A DNA stretch of 36,076 nt from assembly GCA_949284715.1 (NCBI GenBank), contig CASDWH010000003.1, positions 1 through 36,076 of the forward strand, in the 5' to 3' direction. This DNA is from an uncultured bacterium. GTDB taxonomy: Bacteria > Cyanobacteriota > Vampirovibrionia > Gastranaerophilales > Gastranaerophilaceae. A program made the position numbers and the translations under genes. Within the stretch, counting starts at the first letter, position 1; each line of letters opens with the position of its first letter. The notes below the pieces were generated by a model, which was not told the origin of the DNA, did no database searches, and was given only the letters and a program-made list of their open reading frames with translations. Positions 6,344 through 14,030 of this stretch are shown here, in pieces.

Positions 6344-6361
6344 ATGTTGCAAATGCAACAT
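6344..6361. promoter_or_regulatory. Palindrome between tolC-like and marR genes, probable MarR operator
   Basis: ATGTTGCA-AA-TGCAACAT is a perfect 8-2-8 inverted repeat in the 113-bp divergent intergenic region, followed by a further half site GCAACA at about 6372. MarR-family dimers typically bind palindromes of this size, with TTGC/GCAA-type half sites. Binding here could repress both directions. Confidence 0.7.
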
Positions 6362-6398
6362 GTAATAAAAGCAACACATTTGAATTAAGATTTGAATT

Positions 6399-6860
6399 AT
6401 GAATAAAGAAAAACATTATACAGACTCTTTATATTATGAACTGCTGCATACGGCAAAATGCTTTCAGATGTTCGGGGTGCAGTATTTTACGGCGAAAAAT
6501 TATCCGGTTACGATTGATGAATTTGCTGCGATAGACGTAATTTACTGCAATCCAGGAATTTGTCAGAGAGATTTGGCAAAACTTATATTGAAAGACAGGT
6601 CAAACACCGGCCGGCTGGTAGAATCACTGGAAAATAAAGGGTTTGTTCTAAGGACTCTTGTTACAAGAAACAACCGCCCTATAAAACAAATTACCCTTAC
6701 ACAGGATGGAGAAAATATTTTAAAATCCGTTTCAAATGAAATCCGGGAAGAACTGAAGTTTGTACATGATTCTGTGCCGGAAGAAGAGATAGAAAAAACT
6801 TGCGAAACATTAAAGAAATTACAAAAAACATTAGGGAAAAGTTTGATAACCCAGATTTAG
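6399..6860 (+). CDS. MarR-family transcriptional regulator
   Basis: A 153-aa winged helix-turn-helix protein. Residues about 50-95 read NPGICQRDLAKLILKDRSNT and GRLVESLENKGFV, the recognition helix region, followed by the wing (RTLVTRNNRPIKQITLTQDG). It is most likely a repressor released by a small hydrophobic or phenolic ligand. It lies 16 bases before the adaptor gene and divergent from the TolC-like gene, with the palindrome 38 bases before its ATG, so it probably controls both and itself. No clear Shine-Dalgarno is present, which may keep its level low. Confidence 0.92.
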   Translation: MNKEKHYTDSLYYELLHTAKCFQMFGVQYFTAKNYPVTIDEFAAIDVIYCNPGICQRDLAKLILKDRSNTGRLVESLENKGFVLRTLVTRNNRPIKQITLTQDGENILKSVSNEIREELKFVHDSVPEEEIEKTCETLKKLQKTLGKSLITQI

Positions 6861-6876
6861 CAGAGGAAAACAGAAA

Positions 6877-7848
6877 ATGAGTGATAAAATACATATTAAA
6901 AATAAATTCAGACCAAAAAAACAAATTACAATATTCTTAATTGTACTGGCGGTAATAATTATTGGTTTTGCTGCGTATGAGATGTCAAAATATCAGTCTA
7001 CAGATGATGCTTATGTTGAAACAGTAACTGTATCAGTAGCGCCGAAAGTATCCGGTGAGATTGTTGAAGTTCTTGTAGAAGATAACAAGCCTGTTAAAGC
7101 CGGTGCTGTTGTTGCAAGAATTGATAAACGTGATTATATCGTGGCATTTGATAAGGCAAAAGCTATGTATGAAAAAGCTCTTTTAAACCAGCAAAACGTA
7201 AAAGCATCACTAAATGCTGCCAATTCTGAAATAGAACTTGCGCAGACAGATGTCGACAGGTATACAAAACTTTATGCCGCAGGAGCTGTTTCCAAACAGA
7301 CGTTGGATAAGGCCGAAACAAAACTTGAATCTGCAAAAGCTAAACTAATAAGTGCGGAGCAGTCTTTGTTTTCCAAAGATAATTCCAATGTTGCAGATGC
7401 TGATTTAGCTGCATTGAAAGCTCAGATGGATCAGGCTGCCCTAGCGCTTGAATATACAGATGTGATTGCACCGCAGGATGGTACTGTGGTTAACCGGAAA
7501 GTTGAAAAAGGAATGCTTGTACAACCGGGAACTCCGCTATTTACTCTCGTGCCTGATGATTTGTGGGTCGTGGCTAACTACAAAGAAACACAGATTGCAG
7601 GCATGGTAAAGGATATGCCGGTAGAGATAAAAGTAGATGCAGTCCCCGGTAAAGTTTTCAAAGGGAAAATTGACACTATCCAGAAAAGCAGCGGTGCAAA
7701 AGCAAGTTTATTTCCGCCGGAGAATGCGGTCGGCTCATTTGTAAAAATAGTACAGCGGGTGCCGGTAAAAATAGTTTTTGATGAAGATATAAGCGGTTAT
7801 ACTTTGCTGCCGGGGCTGTCTGTTATAACAAAAATTAAAACAAAGTAG
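6877..7848 (+). CDS. HlyD/EmrA-type membrane fusion protein
   Basis: A 323-aa periplasmic adaptor. A basic N-terminus is followed by one membrane helix (about 17-35), STDDAYVETVTVSVAPKVSG (barrel-sandwich half), a short coiled coil (about 85-150) and the second half (DVIAPQDGTVVNRKVEKG near 203), then the beta-barrel part. STDDAYV is characteristic of the EmrA branch. It should bridge an inner-membrane exporter to the TolC-like channel. Unlike usual emrAB operons, no MFS or other transporter gene follows; a strong terminator comes 70 bases after the stop. The coiled coil is short. Confidence 0.93.
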   Translation: MSDKIHIKNKFRPKKQITIFLIVLAVIIIGFAAYEMSKYQSTDDAYVETVTVSVAPKVSGEIVEVLVEDNKPVKAGAVVARIDKRDYIVAFDKAKAMYEKALLNQQNVKASLNAANSEIELAQTDVDRYTKLYAAGAVSKQTLDKAETKLESAKAKLISAEQSLFSKDNSNVADADLAALKAQMDQAALALEYTDVIAPQDGTVVNRKVEKGMLVQPGTPLFTLVPDDLWVVANYKETQIAGMVKDMPVEIKVDAVPGKVFKGKIDTIQKSSGAKASLFPPENAVGSFVKIVQRVPVKIVFDEDISGYTLLPGLSVITKIKTK

Positions 7849-7917
7849 TGAACTCCAAATTCTCACACTATTTCCAATTTACTCTGCAAACATCTTAATT
7901 TCGAGCCAACGAAATAC

Positions 7918-7947
7918 CCCGGGAGATTTAATCCTCCCGGGTTTTAT
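7918..7947 (+). terminator. Rho-independent terminator of the marR-HlyD operon
   Basis: CCCGGGAG (7918-7925) and CTCCCGGG (7934-7941) form an 8-bp GC-rich stem with an 8-nt loop followed by TTTTATTTATT. It closes the operon before the convergent small gene. Confidence 0.88.
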
Positions 7948-7957
7948 TTATTATGTG

Positions 7958-8278
7958 CTATCGTGCCTCTTTGAGGCTTCTTGTGTTATTATTTTTTACC
8001 AGATATTTAGAATTTCCGAGATTAAGCGCTTTTGAAAAACACTCGACCTGGGGCGAGGATACATACCAGTTAATTTTTCCGTTAGGATATTTAACGTAAT
8101 GGTTTGCGGCACACAGTGTTGATACGCGCATTGCATCCATTATATTAAGAAAAGAAATGTCTACAGTCATATATTCACAATTTGATTTATTGATGCATTT
8201 GTTAAAAGATTCGATTACTGTTTCAGGCTTAAAATCTTCTAATATCATGAATTGTTGATTATTTTTCTGTTTGGACAT
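7958..8278 (-). CDS. Small protein resembling a STAS domain, 106 aa
   Basis: The protein has no signal peptide. Residues 33-60 (CEYMTVDISFLNIMDAMRVSTLCAANHY) look like the strand-helix unit around the phosphorylatable serine of STAS anti-sigma antagonists (pattern D-x-S/T-x2-x-x-I/V-D-A), followed by a strand (INWYVSSPQ) and a helix (ECFSKALNLG) in STAS order. The position expected to carry a serine or threonine is unclear (methionine-rich DAMRVST), so a phospho-switch is not established. A strong AAGGAG precedes the ATG. It stands alone between two terminated units. Fold assignment is tentative. Confidence 0.75.
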   Translation of the reverse strand: MSKQKNNQQFMILEDFKPETVIESFNKCINKSNCEYMTVDISFLNIMDAMRVSTLCAANHYVKYPNGKINWYVSSPQVECFSKALNLGNSKYLVKNNNTRSLKEAR

Positions 8279-8344
8279 TTGTTTCTCCTTCCCTATAATT
8301 TACGGAAGAATAAGTTTGAAGCTTTAATTTAAATAAAAAATATA

Positions 8345-8356
8345 CTCCATATGGAG
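8345..8356. repeat. Perfect 12-bp palindrome upstream of the aspS promoter
   Basis: CTCCATATGGAG is self-complementary, and a second GGAG follows directly (GGAGGAGTAACT). It lies in the 172-base divergent region between the small STAS-like gene and aspS, about 40 bases before the aspS -35 element, and could be a regulator site for either gene. Confidence 0.35.
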
Positions 8357-8392
8357 GAGTAACTAAATATTTATCTTATTTTTTGTTAAAAC

Positions 8393-8421
8393 TTCACAAT
8401 TAATTTTGTTTTTGTTAGAAT
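8393..8421 (+). promoter_or_regulatory. aspS promoter
   Basis: TTCACA (8393-8398), a 17-bp spacer and TAGAAT (8416-8421), with TG one base upstream of the -10 (extended -10). The predicted transcript starts near 8428 with a short leader containing GGGAG before the ATG. Confidence 0.65.
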
Positions 8422-8450
8422 TTTAGAGCAAATACTTTTTATAGGGAGAA

Positions 8451-10235
8451 ATGAAATTGAAGACACGTTTTAAAACGCATAATTGCGGTGAGTTAAATCT
8501 AAATAATATTGGTGAACAGATTACATTATCCGGCTGGGTTTCAACAGTCAGAGATTTGGGCGGAATTTTGTTTGTAGAATTGCGGGACAGAAGCGGCTTT
8601 TTCCAAATAGTTGCTAATCCTCAAATAAACCCTGATGTGCATAAAGCACTTGAAAAAGTCAGAAGTGAGTACGTTATTACTGTTACAGGAAAAATTACAA
8701 GACGGCCGGAAGAAACATATAATGAAAAATATCCGACAGGTCAGGTAGAAATGTATCCTGAATCTATTGAAATCCTTGCCGAATCAAAAGTTCTGCCTTT
8801 TGCAATCGGTGATGAGAATGTTTCTGAGGATATAAGATTAAAATACAGATATCTGGATATTCGAAGCGAAAAAATGCTTCATAACCTTAAAACCAGACAT
8901 AATATTGTTCAGGCTGTAAGAGGTTATTTGAACGGACAGGATTTTCTGGAAGTGGAAACTCCTATTCTTATAAAAACTACTCCGGAAGGTGCGCGTGACT
9001 ATCTTGTGCCATCAAGAGTTCAGGAAGGCAAATTCTTTGCGCTTCCGCAATCTCCGCAAATCTTTAAACAATTGTTAATGGTCGGCGGGATTGAAAAGTA
9101 TTATCAAATTGCAAAATGTTTCCGTGATGAAGACTTGCGTGCAGACAGACAGCCGGAATTTACGCAGATAGATATGGAGTTGTCTTTTGTAGAGCAGCAG
9201 GATGTTATTAATACTGTAGAAGGCCTGCTTGTAGAAGCGTTTAAGGCGGCCGGTGTAGAAATTAAACCTCCGTTTATTCAAATGCCCTGGCAGGAAGCAA
9301 TGGATAGATACGGCTCTGATAAACCTGATACACGCTTTGGCTTAGAACTGTTTGATATTGGTGATATTATTCTTCAATCAGAGTTTGAGATTGTTAAGAA
9401 AACACTTCAAGCCGGCGGTATTGTCCGCGGTATAAGAATCCCCGGCGGTGCTAAGTATTCACGAAAAGATATTGATGATATTACAAAACTTGCAGTGTCA
9501 TTTGGTGCAAAAGCTTTGGCAAATATTATTTACTTAGAAGATGGTTCTGCAAAATCTCCTGTACTTAAGTTTGTAACAGAAGAGCAGGCAAAACAAATTC
9601 AGGAAAGAGCAGGCGCTGAAGCAGGTGATATCATATTCTTTGTCGCTGACAAGCCGAAACTTGTTTATGACATTATGGGCAGATTGAGATTGCATTTTGG
9701 TAAATCTTTGAACCTTATTGACGAAAATAAACACAATCTTCTCTGGGTTGTAGATTTTCCGATGTTTGAGTATTCTGAAGAAGAAGGCAGATATATGGCG
9801 ATGCACCATCCATTCACTTCTCCGAATCTTGAGGACTTGGATAAGCTGGACAGCGGTGACTTAGGAAATGTTAAATCAATCGCGTATGATATTGTGTATA
9901 ACGGAACAGAACTCGGAGGCGGCTCGGTCAGAATCCACTCTTCAGAAGTTCAAAAGAAAATATTTAAGGCTCTCGGGTTGACAGAAGAAGAAGCGGCTGA
10001 AAAGTTCGGATTTATGGTTAACGCGCTTCAATACGGAACACCTCCGCATGCAGGGCTTGCAATCGGTCTGGACAGACTTGTTGCTCTATTGTGCTGTACG
10101 GATTCAATCCGCGATGTAATAGCGTTCCCCAAAAATGCAAGCGCTAAAGACCTTATGAGCGACGCTCCGGGCGAAGCTTCAATACAACAGTTAAGAGAAC
10201 TGCATATTAAAAGTACAGTTAACAATAACAAATAA
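8451..10235 (+). CDS. aspS: Aspartyl-tRNA synthetase
   Basis: A 594-aa class II synthetase of bacterial type that charges tRNA with aspartate. An N-terminal OB-fold anticodon-binding domain (about 1-110, LSGWVSTVRDLGG), the catalytic core with motif 2 FRDEDLRADRQPEF from residue 223, an inserted GAD domain (about 290-420, GIRIPGGAKYSRKDID) and motif 3 GLAIGLDRLVALL near 535 are all present. The gene has its own promoter and terminator and GGGAG before the ATG. Since gatA is present in the same window, the enzyme may be of the non-discriminating kind that also makes Asp-tRNA-Asn for transamidation; the sequence alone does not settle that. Confidence 0.98.
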   Translation: MKLKTRFKTHNCGELNLNNIGEQITLSGWVSTVRDLGGILFVELRDRSGFFQIVANPQINPDVHKALEKVRSEYVITVTGKITRRPEETYNEKYPTGQVEMYPESIEILAESKVLPFAIGDENVSEDIRLKYRYLDIRSEKMLHNLKTRHNIVQAVRGYLNGQDFLEVETPILIKTTPEGARDYLVPSRVQEGKFFALPQSPQIFKQLLMVGGIEKYYQIAKCFRDEDLRADRQPEFTQIDMELSFVEQQDVINTVEGLLVEAFKAAGVEIKPPFIQMPWQEAMDRYGSDKPDTRFGLELFDIGDIILQSEFEIVKKTLQAGGIVRGIRIPGGAKYSRKDIDDITKLAVSFGAKALANIIYLEDGSAKSPVLKFVTEEQAKQIQERAGAEAGDIIFFVADKPKLVYDIMGRLRLHFGKSLNLIDENKHNLLWVVDFPMFEYSEEEGRYMAMHHPFTSPNLEDLDKLDSGDLGNVKSIAYDIVYNGTELGGGSVRIHSSEVQKKIFKALGLTEEEAAEKFGFMVNALQYGTPPHAGLAIGLDRLVALLCCTDSIRDVIAFPKNASAKDLMSDAPGEASIQQLRELHIKSTVNNNK

Positions 10236-10244
10236 TTATTATTA

Positions 10245-10276
10245 AACAAGGCAGGTCAAAGGCCCGCCTTGTTTTT
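10245..10276 (+). terminator. Rho-independent terminator of aspS
   Basis: AACAAGGC (10245-10252) pairs with GCCTTGTT (10266-10273), with inner GG/CC pairs, followed by a run of T. It begins ten bases after the aspS stop codon. Confidence 0.9.
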
Positions 10277-10291
10277 AATGTAAATATTAGT

Positions 10292-10624
10292 TTAGCCAAA
10301 TAAGGGTTTTTGAAGGAGAGTGGGATACTTTGCGTCTATTTCATATACTCCTTCTTCTGAAGCATGGAGATAAGCATCTATGACCTTATCAACAGGAGCA
10401 AAAACTTTAACGCTGCATCCGTTATTAAGCGTCATATACGCGCCGTCAACAATTTTTACATCATCATCGTCATCTTCTTCTCTATCTATATATTTTTCAT
10501 TGTGTATTGTTGTAATTTCTTTTGTGTTAATAGCTGTTGTTGACATACCTCCTTGTCTGTCTTTTGCGTGTACAACAAGCATTCCTTTGAATTGCGGTGC
10601 AGTAGTTTCCGGTACTAAATTCAT
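10292..10624 (-). CDS. Small protein with N-terminal PQFKG motif, 110 aa
   Basis: The start is fixed by a full AAGGAGG five bases before an ATG (MNLVPETTAPQFKGML); the frame is open 17 codons further upstream but without a ribosome binding site. A stretch of nine acidic residues out of ten (REEDDDDDV, about 48-56) lies mid-protein, followed by a strand-rich half (GAYMTLNNGCSVKVFAPVDKVIDAY). No signal peptide or membrane helix. The PQFKG element near residue 10-14 matches a recurring N-terminal pattern in small proteins of this window. It is divergent from tig. Not assignable to a known family by eye. Confidence 0.82.
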   Translation of the reverse strand: MNLVPETTAPQFKGMLVVHAKDRQGGMSTTAINTKEITTIHNEKYIDREEDDDDDVKIVDGAYMTLNNGCSVKVFAPVDKVIDAYLHASEEGVYEIDAKYPTLLQKPLFG

Positions 10625-10798
10625 ACAAACCTCCTTTTTCTCTGTATAAAACCGGTGAATATAAAAAATTGTCATTATTGTATGAAAAAGTTACAAATAT
10701 TAACAATGTGTTACCCTTTAATATTATATAAATGTTGCACTTATTGCATGTTTGTAGTACTCTATTTGGGTATTAAAAGGAGTAATAGAGGTATAAAA

Positions 10799-12091
10799 AT
10801 GAAAGCAACAATCGAAAAAGAACCACAAAATGTAGTAAAAATTAATATAGAAATTCCGGCACAGGATGCCGTAGATGCATATAATAAGGCTTGTAAAAGA
10901 CTTGCACAATATGTAAATATCCCGGGATTCAGAAAAGGTAAAGCGCCGAGAAATATTGTTGAACAAAATATCGGTGAAGATAGAATTAAACATGAAGCCC
11001 TGGAGAGCGAATTACCTAAAATAATGAGTCAGGTAATAGAGGAAAATAAACTTAATGTAGCAACACAGCCTTATGTTGAATCTTATGATTTTAAAATTGG
11101 TGAAGATTTAAAAATTACAGCAAAAGTTGAACTAATGCCGGAAATTACTTTAGGGGATTACAAATCTTTGACTCTTGAAGTCGGCGGGTTAAAACAGCCT
11201 GAAAATGCTGTTGGTGAACAGTTAGAAACATTACGCAAACAGGCTGCGAAACTGGAGCTTGTTCTAGATAGAAATTCAAATAAAGATGATGTAATTGTCT
11301 TTGATTTTGAGGGTTTTGCCGACGGCAAAAAAATTGAACATGGCGATGCTAAAAATTATTCAATGGATTTAGCTAATTCAGGTTTTATTCCCGGATTTGC
11401 CGACCAGCTTGTTGACAGACCGTTAAATGAAGAGTTTGAAATTAATGTAACTTTCCCTGAAAATTACCATCAAAAAGAGCTTGCAGGCAAGCCGGCAGTA
11501 TTCAAATGTAAAATTAATGAGATTAAAACAAGAATTTTGCCTGAATTAAATGATGAATTTGCACAAAAGGCAGGGCCGTTTAAAACCTTGGATGAATTAA
11601 AAGCAGATATTCAAAAATATCTTGATAACCAAAAGTCAAACGCTGATCGTGCGGCCTCAGAAAAAGCATTAATGGATAAAATTATTGAAACAACAAAATT
11701 GGATGTTCAGGATGCAATGATTCAAAGAGAAGCAGATACCTTGCTTGAAGAATATAAACAAAGACTTGCTATGCAGGGATTTACCTGGGAGCAGGCTCTT
11801 CAATCTCACGGTTATGATGAAATAATGAAAGAACTTAAAGAAGATGCATTATATAGAATTAAGAGTTCAATGATTATCAATAAGATTGCGGAATTAGAAA
11901 ATGTGAAAGTAGAACCTGGCGATTTTACTGCAAAGCTTTCGCAAATGGCACAAATCTATAATATGGATCCTAAAACCATGTTAAAAGAAATGGGCAGTAA
12001 TCCGCAAATGCTTAATCAGCTTTCCCAACAGGTTTTGACAGAAAAAGTTGTAGAGTTCTTATTAGCCAACAATACAATAAAGTTTGTTTAA
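10799..12091 (+). CDS. tig: Trigger factor (ribosome-associated chaperone)
   Basis: A 430-aa protein with the ribosome-docking signature GFRKGKAP at 43-50 in the N-terminal domain, a central FKBP-type prolyl isomerase domain (about 160-245, DVIVFDFEGFADGKKIEHG) and a helical C-terminal chaperone domain. It binds the ribosomal exit tunnel and shields nascent chains. The start was placed at MKATIEK, where family homology begins; the open frame extends 48 codons upstream but reads as non-protein-like Cys/Tyr-rich text. AGAGG and AGGAG lie upstream. It leads a tig-clpP-clpX cluster, an order conserved in many bacteria. Confidence 0.97.
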   Translation: MKATIEKEPQNVVKINIEIPAQDAVDAYNKACKRLAQYVNIPGFRKGKAPRNIVEQNIGEDRIKHEALESELPKIMSQVIEENKLNVATQPYVESYDFKIGEDLKITAKVELMPEITLGDYKSLTLEVGGLKQPENAVGEQLETLRKQAAKLELVLDRNSNKDDVIVFDFEGFADGKKIEHGDAKNYSMDLANSGFIPGFADQLVDRPLNEEFEINVTFPENYHQKELAGKPAVFKCKINEIKTRILPELNDEFAQKAGPFKTLDELKADIQKYLDNQKSNADRAASEKALMDKIIETTKLDVQDAMIQREADTLLEEYKQRLAMQGFTWEQALQSHGYDEIMKELKEDALYRIKSSMIINKIAELENVKVEPGDFTAKLSQMAQIYNMDPKTMLKEMGSNPQMLNQLSQQVLTEKVVEFLLANNTIKFV

Positions 12092-12140
12092 ATCTGGAAA
12101 ATAATGTATAATGTATCTGGTAGAAAGAAAGGAAAAAGAG

Positions 12141-12728
12141 ATGAGTTATATACCTGTAGTAATTGAACAATCGAGCCGCGGTGAAAGGTCGTTTGATATA
12201 TTTTCACGTCTTTTGAGAGAAAGAATAATTTTTCTTGGAACTCCTATTGACGATATGGTGGCGAACTTAATCGTTGCACAGATGTTGTTACTTGACAGCG
12301 AAAACCCGGAAAAAGATATAATGCTTTATATTAACAGCCCGGGCGGAAGTGTTACTGCGGGTTTTGCAATCTACGATACCATGCAGCATATCAGAGCAGA
12401 TGTATGTACTATCTGTTTGGGGCAGGCTGCGTCAATGGGTGCATTCCTTCTTTCATCGGGTGCGAAGGGCAAAAGAATGGCTCTTCCGCATTCAAGAGTA
12501 CTTATCCACCAGCCTTTAGGCGGCGCGCAAGGTCAGGCTACTGATATTGAAATTCAGGCAGCAGAAATCATCAGGATTAAAAAATCCTTGAATGAAATCC
12601 TTGCGTCTAACACCGGTCAATCATTAAAGAAAATTGAAAAAGATACTGATAGGGATTACATTATGACCCCGCAGGAGGCTCTTGAGTACGGTATGATTGA
12701 TAAGGTCGTAACTAAAGACTCTATGTAA
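12141..12728 (+). CDS. clpP: ATP-dependent Clp protease proteolytic subunit
   Basis: A 195-aa serine protease with the complete catalytic triad: Ser98 in GQAASMG, His123 in LIHQP and Asp172 in [17 protein letters not shown] (66-74) is the oxyanion region. It assembles into a two-ring tetradecamer and degrades substrates fed by ClpX. The start at MSYIPVV is chosen because GGAAAAAGAG precedes it and the family begins here; ten in-frame codons upstream are not needed. It lies 49 bases after tig and 12 bases before clpX. Confidence 0.98.
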   Translation: MSYIPVVIEQSSRGERSFDIFSRLLRERIIFLGTPIDDMVANLIVAQMLLLDSENPEKDIMLYINSPGGSVTAGFAIYDTMQHIRADVCTICLGQAASMGAFLLSSGAKGKRMALPHSRVLIHQPLGGAQGQATDIEIQAAEIIRIKKSLNEILASNTGQSLKKIEKDTDRDYIMTPQEALEYGMIDKVVTKDSM

Positions 12729-12740
12729 TAGGAGAATATT

Positions 12741-14030
12741 ATGTCATCAAATGACAGATTAAAATGTTCGTTTTGCGGCAAGACTCAGGATCAGGTAAAA
12801 AAACTGATTGCGGGGCCTGACGTTTATATTTGTGATGAGTGTGTAGAACTCTGTAATGAAATTTTAGACGAAGAATTCTTTGAAGGTAAAACACAACCTG
12901 AACAGAAGCAGGGTGAAGAACATGAGGCTGATACAACCTCTATTCCGAAGCCTCAGGAAATTAAGGCTTATCTTGATCAGCACATTGTAGGACAGGATGA
13001 TGCAAAAAAAGTTCTTTCAGTTGCAGTGTATAACCATTATAAAAGGCTTTTACATAACAAAGAAAATTCTGATGTTGAAATTCAAAAATCAAATATTCTT
13101 CTTGTCGGTCCGACCGGAAGCGGTAAAACATTGCTTGCTCAAACACTTGCCAAGATGCTCGATGTACCGTTTGCTGTTGCTGATGCGACGACTTTAACTG
13201 AAGCTGGTTATGTCGGTGATGATGTTGAGAATATACTTCTAAGATTATATCAAAATGCTGATTATGATGCCCAAAAAGCAGAACGCGGAATTATTTATAT
13301 AGATGAAATAGATAAGATTGCAAGAAAATCTGAAAATACATCTATTACGCGTGATGTTTCAGGTGAAGGCGTTCAACAGGCCTTGTTAAAAATGATTGAA
13401 GGTACAATCGCTAATGTTCCTCCGCAAGGCGGAAGAAAACACCCGCATCAGGAATTTATTCAAATAGATACAAAGAATATTCTGTTTATTGTCGGCGGTG
13501 CATTTGTAGATTTGGATAAAATTATTGAACACCGCGTAAAAGAGGGTTCTTCAATCGGTTTTGGTTCTAAGGCTCCGGCGACACAGGCTGAGAAGGAGGC
13601 GCAGCAGGCAAAACTGCTTAAGAAACTTCAGCCGGAGGATTTGCTTAAGTTTGGTTTGATTCCCGAATTTATAGGCCGTATTCCTGTATATGCAGTTCTT
13701 GATGCGCTTGATGAAAAAACACTTAAGATGATTTTAACTGAACCTAAGAATGCTGTAATTAAACAATATCAATGTTTATTAAAAATGGATGGTGTTGACT
13801 TAGAGTTTGAAGACGATGCAATTACCCTTATTGCGCAAAAAGCTATTAAACGTAAAACTGGCGCACGAGCGCTGAAATCTATTGTTGAAGAGCTTATGCT
13901 TGATATTATGTACGAAATCCCTGGAAAAGATGACGTTACCAAGTACGTTATAACCAAAGAGATGGTCGAAAACATGAATCAGGCAGAATTAATCCCTTTG
14001 CCTAAAAAAAGTGAAGCGGAAATAGCATGA
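12741..14030 (+). CDS. clpX: ATP-dependent Clp protease ATP-binding subunit ClpX
   Basis: A 429-aa AAA+ unfoldase. The N-terminal zinc-binding domain has C9, C12, C31 and C34. Walker A GPTGSGKT lies near 124-131, Walker [11 protein letters not shown] near 186 and the pore-loop GYVGDD near 155. The C-terminal subdomain includes [19 protein letters not shown]. It recognises tagged proteins, unfolds them and passes them into ClpP. The last codons overlap the polA start by four bases (ATGA), so translation of the two is probably coupled. AGGAG lies eight bases before the ATG. Confidence 0.98.
   Translation: MSSNDRLKCSFCGKTQDQVKKLIAGPDVYICDECVELCNEILDEEFFEGKTQPEQKQGEEHEADTTSIPKPQEIKAYLDQHIVGQDDAKKVLSVAVYNHYKRLLHNKENSDVEIQKSNILLVGPTGSGKTLLAQTLAKMLDVPFAVADATTLTEAGYVGDDVENILLRLYQNADYDAQKAERGIIYIDEIDKIARKSENTSITRDVSGEGVQQALLKMIEGTIANVPPQGGRKHPHQEFIQIDTKNILFIVGGAFVDLDKIIEHRVKEGSSIGFGSKAPATQAEKEAQQAKLLKKLQPEDLLKFGLIPEFIGRIPVYAVLDALDEKTLKMILTEPKNAVIKQYQCLLKMDGVDLEFEDDAITLIAQKAIKRKTGARALKSIVEELMLDIMYEIPGKDDVTKYVITKEMVENMNQAELIPLPKKSEAEIA

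Noticed and set aside
10655-10798. N-terminal extension of trigger factor
   Set aside because: The 48 extra codons are Cys/Tyr-rich and unlike the family; ribosome binding site and homology support the start at 10799.
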